A DNA stretch of 7,734 nt from Prevotellaceae bacterium UBA2718 (GTDB lineage: Bacteria; Bacteroidota; Bacteroidia; Bacteroidales; Bacteroidaceae): assembly GCA_002353975.1 (NCBI GenBank), contig DEKQ01000029.1, positions 5,825 through 13,558 on the forward strand, given 5' to 3'. The position numbers were made by a program, and so were the translations under genes. Positions 5,642-7,734 of the stretch are shown piece after piece. The notes below the pieces were generated by a model. The model was not told the DNA's origin and did not search any database. It was given only the letters and a program-made list of their open reading frames with translations. The stretch's first letter is position 1; each line of letters opens with the position of its first letter.

Positions 5642-5669
5642 TTTTTAACGAAAAAATGAGCAAAAGTGA
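5642..5669 (+). repeat. 28-base direct repeat, copy 1, bounding the palindromic region
   Basis: This matches 6044-6071 at 25 of 28 positions: both start with TTTTTAAC and end with GAGCAAAAGTGA. The inner side carries CAAAAGTGATTTTC (5661-5674), which returns inverted as GAAAATCACTTTTG at 6025-6038. No coding role is seen. Confidence 0.65.
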
Positions 5670-5835
5670 TTTTCAGAACTTACCACTTAAAAATGAAATC
5701 TAGAACGGCAGAAGTTGAGGAAATCCGAAATATAGGACAGGAAAACACAAAATTGCAATGTCGTGGTTGCAAAATCGGGGTGTGCCGGTGGGTCTTTTAG
5801 GGTCTGATTGCAACTCCGCAAGGCGTTGTGGCAGT

Positions 5836-5868
5836 GCTATTAGGGGGTAATAGCAGGTCTTTTACCCC
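5836..5868 (+). other. Two mutually exclusive hairpins
   Basis: GCTATTA (5836-5842) pairs with TAATAGC (5848-5854) around GGGGG. Alternatively GGGGTAA (5844-5850) pairs with TTACCCC (5862-5868). The two share 5848-5850 and cannot form together. This is the geometry of a switch or attenuator, but no transcript through it is established and the pheS promoter lies downstream of it. Confidence 0.4.
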
Positions 5869-6043
5869 GAATTTATCGCCGATTTGTCCTGACAATTATC
5901 CCATTTTCGGCGTAGCATCACCGAAGTTGGTGATATTCAGAGTGTTATCTATTCATACTCTCTCGTGCGATATACGCGAGCTCGAGCTATCGCGCTCCGA
6001 AATTCTTACGAATTTTGAAGGTACGAAAATCACTTTTGTCACT

Positions 6044-6071
6044 TTTTTAACATAAAATTGAGCAAAAGTGA
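6044..6071 (+). repeat. 28-base direct repeat, copy 2
   Basis: Second copy of 5642-5669 (25 of 28 identical), 402 bases downstream. It begins a few bases after the inverted 14-mer GAAAATCACTTTTG. It might be a duplicated target or a remnant of recombination. Confidence 0.65.
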
Positions 6072-6131
6072 AATTGGAGATTGAAAGTAACGCGTTGAAG
6101 AAAGATGTGTATAGATTTTGTCAATTAGATT

Positions 6132-6161
6132 TTGCAGTGTAAGAAAAAAGTATTAATTTTG
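6132..6161 (+). promoter_or_regulatory. Bacteroidetes-type promoter of pheS
   Basis: TTG at 6132-6134 (within TTTG), 19 bases, then TAATTTTG at 6154-6161, an exact TAnnTTTG box followed by CACGC as at greA. Transcription should begin near 6168, giving a leader of about 70 bases. Confidence 0.82.
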
Positions 6162-6166
6162 CACGC

Positions 6167-6225
6167 GATTAACGAGTTAATGGGTTAACACGCTAACAAA
6201 TTGAACGAATTAAAAGATTAACGAG
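6167..6225 (+). repeat. TTAAC-rich leader of pheS with imperfect repeats
   Basis: GATTAACGAG occurs at both ends (6167-6176 and 6216-6225). Between them are GTTAA-TGGG-TTAAC (6176-6189, a small hairpin), CTAAC and TTGAACGAATTAA. It looks like a degenerate tandem array of an 8-10 base unit covering most of the 5' leader. No leader peptide rich in Phe codons was seen. Confidence 0.5.
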
Positions 6226-6239
6226 ATATAAGGTTCAGA

Positions 6240-7280
6240 ATGTTATTAGAGAAAATAGATGCTCTTATTTCAGAGATAGAAGACCTGCATGCTAATACAG
6301 CAGAAGAGATTGAGGCCCTGCGCCTGAAGTATCTGTCGAAGAAGGGTGAGGTGAATGCCCTGATGCAGGATTTTAAGAATGTGGCAGCTGACGATAAGAA
6401 GACCGTCGGCATGAAGATTAATGCGCTGAAGGCTCTGGCCTTTGAGAAAATCAACGGCCTGCGTGCCGAGCTGGAGAGCGGCTCACAGCAGACGGAGGAC
6501 ATAGACCTCACACGCACGCCCTACCCCATTGAGCTGGGCACACGCCATCCGCTGTCTATCGTGAGAAACGAGATTGTGGAGATTTTCCAGCGCATGGGCT
6601 TCACCCTGGCCGACGGACCGGAGGTGGAGGACGACCTGCACATCTTTACGAAGATGAACTTTGCAGCTGACCATCCTGCCCGCGACATGCAAGACACATT
6701 CTTTGTGGAGGAGAGCAAGCTGAACGATGTGACGAAGAATATCCTGCTCCGCTCACACACATCGAGCGTACAGGCTCGCGTGATGGAGCGCCAGCAACCC
6801 CCAATCCGCGTCATCTGCCCGGGCAGAGTGTATAGAAACGAGGCTATAACAGCCCGTGCGCACTGCTTCTTCCACCAGATAGAGGGTCTGTATGTGGATG
6901 AGAACGTGAGCTTTACGGACCTGAAGCAGGTGATGCTGACATTCGCACGCGAGCTGTTTGGTCCTGACACGAAGATTCGTCTGCGCCCATCATACTTCCC
7001 ATTCACGGAGCCATCAGCCGAGATGGACATCTCATGCCACATCTGCGGCGGCGTGGGATGCGGCTTCTGCAAGCACACCGGATGGGTGGAGATACTGGGA
7101 TGCGGCATGGTGGATCCTAACGTGCTGGAGCTCTGCGGCATCGATTCAAAGAAGTATTCCGGCTATGCCTTCGGCCTCGGCGTGGAGCGCATCACAAACC
7201 TGAAGTATCAGGTGAGCGACCTGCGCATGTTCTCAGAGAACGACAAGAGGTTCCTGGAGGAGTTTGAGGCAGCTAACTAA
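6240..7280 (+). CDS. pheS: Phenylalanyl-tRNA synthetase alpha subunit
   Basis: A 346-residue PheS, normal length. With PheT it forms the (alpha-beta)2 enzyme that charges tRNA-Phe in the cytoplasm; alpha holds the class II catalytic core. Residues 1-90 form the N-terminal coiled coil that contacts tRNA. The core starts at HPLSIVRNEI (103-112); LLRSHTSSVQARVM (169-182) binds substrates, motif 2 is GRVYRNEAITARAHCFFHQIEG (195-216), FTEPSAEMD (255-263) is the family signature, and motif 3 is GYAFGLGVERI (308-318). A four-cysteine cluster C266-x2-C269-x4-C274-x2-C277 sits in the catalytic domain; this is common in many PheS proteins and may bind zinc. ATG 6240 follows AAGG at 6230-6233. It has its own promoter, and a terminator follows, so pheT is not adjacent downstream, as is common in Bacteroidetes. 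Confidence 0.98.
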   Translation: MLLEKIDALISEIEDLHANTAEEIEALRLKYLSKKGEVNALMQDFKNVAADDKKTVGMKINALKALAFEKINGLRAELESGSQQTEDIDLTRTPYPIELGTRHPLSIVRNEIVEIFQRMGFTLADGPEVEDDLHIFTKMNFAADHPARDMQDTFFVEESKLNDVTKNILLRSHTSSVQARVMERQQPPIRVICPGRVYRNEAITARAHCFFHQIEGLYVDENVSFTDLKQVMLTFARELFGPDTKIRLRPSYFPFTEPSAEMDISCHICGGVGCGFCKHTGWVEILGCGMVDPNVLELCGIDSKKYSGYAFGLGVERITNLKYQVSDLRMFSENDKRFLEEFEAAN

Positions 7281-7293
7281 AGGCCCCTCCCGT

Positions 7294-7312
7294 CCTCCCC
7301 GCAAGGGGGAGG
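7294..7312. repeat. CCTCCCC/GGGGAGG hairpin, intergenic repeat-like
   Basis: CCTCCCC (7294-7300) pairs with GGGGAGG (7306-7312) around GCAAG, 13 bases past the pheS stop, in a C/G-rich block flanked by CCCCTCCC and GGGGGG. Blocks of this kind recur between genes in Prevotella-like genomes as far as I recall; only one copy is present here. It is not followed by a T run. Confidence 0.5.
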
Positions 7313-7343
7313 TGTCAGGAACGGGGGGCGAAGCAAAGATATC

Positions 7344-7390
7344 ATAGGAGTCAGAGTAAAAGCATCTGACTCCTATTGTTTTTTTCTTTT
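7344..7390 (+). terminator. Intrinsic terminator of pheS
   Basis: A perfect 12-base stem: ATAGGAGTCAGA (7344-7355) with TCTGACTCCTAT (7365-7376), a nine-base loop, then a T-rich tract to 7390. This is the clearest Rho-independent terminator in the window. Its end overlaps the -33 element of the ruvA promoter. Confidence 0.92.
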
Positions 7391-7405
7391 GGTGCAATAT
7401 ATTTC
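7376..7405 (+). promoter_or_regulatory. Probable ruvA promoter
   Basis: TTG at 7376-7378, 19 bases, then TATATTTC at 7398-7405, one base off TAnnTTTG, followed by GCACGC as at the pheS and greA promoters. Start of transcription is expected near 7412. The strong terminator just upstream means ruvA needs its own promoter, which supports the call despite the imperfect box. Confidence 0.6.
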
Positions 7406-7416
7406 GCACGCGTGCG
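7405..7416. promoter_or_regulatory. 12-base perfect palindrome at the ruvA transcription start
   Basis: CGCACGCGTGCG reads the same on both strands and covers the end of the -7 box and the predicted transcription start. The position fits an operator, but no regulator is known from the window and part of it (GCACGC) is also present at non-palindromic promoters here. Confidence 0.35.
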
Positions 7417-7451
7417 TTATTCTAATCGGTATATTGTAAGAACCTGTAATT

Positions 7452-7734
7452 ATGATAGAATACATCAAAGGCGAACTGACTGAGGTTACTCCCACAATGG
7501 CTGTTGTGGAGGCTCACGGCGTGGGGTATGCTTTGGTTATCTCACTCAACACGTTTACTGAGATACAGTCAAAGAAAGAGGTGAAGCTCTATGTGCACGA
7601 GGCTATCGTGACTGGCGGTCGCGATGACTCTTACACGCTCTATGGCTTTGCCGACAAGCAGGAGCGCGAGATCTACCGTATGCTGATCACGGTCAGCGGC
7701 GTGGGTTCGGGTACTGCACGCATGATACTGAGTG
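7452..7734 (+). CDS. ruvA: Holliday junction DNA helicase subunit RuvA (partial, 3' end cut)
   Basis: The first 94 codons of ruvA; the frame is open to the window edge. RuvA forms tetramers that hold the four-way junction flat and recruit the RuvB motor for branch migration in recombinational repair. Domain I, an OB fold, spans about residues 1-65: MIEYIKGELTEV and VEAHGVGYALVISLNTF are typical, and the segment ending in YTLYGFADKQEREIYRMLI matches the family join. The first helix-hairpin-helix begins at VSGVGSGTARMIL (81-93) and is cut. The start ATG 7452 matches the family N-terminus. No clear Shine-Dalgarno site precedes it. The product is certain for the visible part; intactness cannot be judged. 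Confidence 0.95.
   Translation, partial: MIEYIKGELTEVTPTMAVVEAHGVGYALVISLNTFTEIQSKKEVKLYVHEAIVTGGRDDSYTLYGFADKQEREIYRMLITVSGVGSGTARMILS

Larger units (their letters stand above)
5467..6131. other. Long intergenic stretch, palindrome-rich, no convincing gene
   Basis: This lies between the lipoprotein promoter and the pheS promoter. Small reading frames exist (for example 5828-6055, plus) but none shows a recognisable domain, a good start or protein-like composition. It holds many palindromes: GCATCCAC/GTGGATGC (5551-5575), ATTGCAAT (5752-5759), GTTGCAA/TTGCAAC (5766-5814), GCTATTA/TAATAGC (5836-5854), ATCACC/GGTGAT (5917-5934), AGCTCGAGCT (5979-5988) enclosed by GCGATA/TATCGC (5967-5993). The motif GCAAAAGTGA occurs directly at 5585, 5660 and 6062, and inverted near 6030. 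It is more like a non-autonomous element or structured non-coding DNA than a decayed gene. Confidence 0.6.

Noticed and set aside
5472..5663. Minus-strand 63-residue reading frame upstream of the lipoprotein gene
   Set aside because: AT-rich, low complexity, no start signal or domain; it crosses the 5551-5575 hairpin.
5828..6055. Plus-strand 75-residue reading frame (GTG start) in the long intergenic stretch
   Set aside because: It covers several hairpins, lacks a start signal and any domain, and fits structured non-coding DNA better. A rare small protein cannot be fully excluded.
5836..6239. pheS attenuator controlled by the competing hairpins
   Set aside because: An exact promoter at 6132-6161 lies downstream of the hairpins, and no Phe-rich leader peptide or terminator stands between it and pheS.

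Overview
The window looks like chromosomal DNA of a Bacteroidetes bacterium, most likely Bacteroidales of the Prevotella/Bacteroides type. The main evidence is five promoters of one pattern, TTG, then 19-20 bases, then a box close to TAnnTTTG. This is the -33/-7 signature of the Bacteroidetes housekeeping sigma factor. Weak Shine-Dalgarno sites and closely Bacteroidales-like KdsC, GreA and PheS proteins agree with this. The genus is inference.

Left part, minus strand (2537 down to 21): a compact gene row of an RsbW-like HATPase, a STAS protein, a short RelA/SpoT synthetase-domain protein, a KdsC-like HAD phosphatase and, after an 86-base gap, a DUF4332 protein. The first four are tightly packed (31-base gap, 1-base gap, GTGA overlap) behind one clear promoter. 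They join a partner-switching pair (kinase/anti-sigma type plus antagonist) to a nucleotide alarmone-type enzyme that has lost its HD, TGS and ACT parts, and to a lipid A/Kdo pathway phosphatase. greA is transcribed divergently from the same intergenic region.

Middle part (3276-5466): a HEPN/MNT (HepT-MntA type) toxin-antitoxin pair on the minus strand sits between two 92-base direct repeats (89/92 identical, exactly 868 bases apart). Each repeat contains a hairpin that works as a minus-strand terminator. The second copy also lies behind a gene for a lipoprotein of unknown function. The promoters of the toxin-antitoxin pair and of the lipoprotein gene are duplicates of each other (35/40). The layout suggests that the module was gained, and could be lost, as a repeat-bounded cassette.

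About 0.8 kb without a convincing gene follows (5467-6239). It is dense in palindromes and holds a 28-base direct repeat, an inverted 14-mer and two competing hairpins; it ends in a strong promoter and a TTAAC-rich leader. Right part, plus strand: complete pheS, a C/G-rich hairpin, a strong intrinsic terminator, and the start of ruvA, which runs off the window. No rRNA, tRNA, CRISPR array, transposase or integrase gene was seen.

The best candidates for something new are the HATPase-STAS-RelA/SpoT-KdsC operon, with unusual residues in its synthetase domain, and the repeat-bounded HEPN/MNT cassette.
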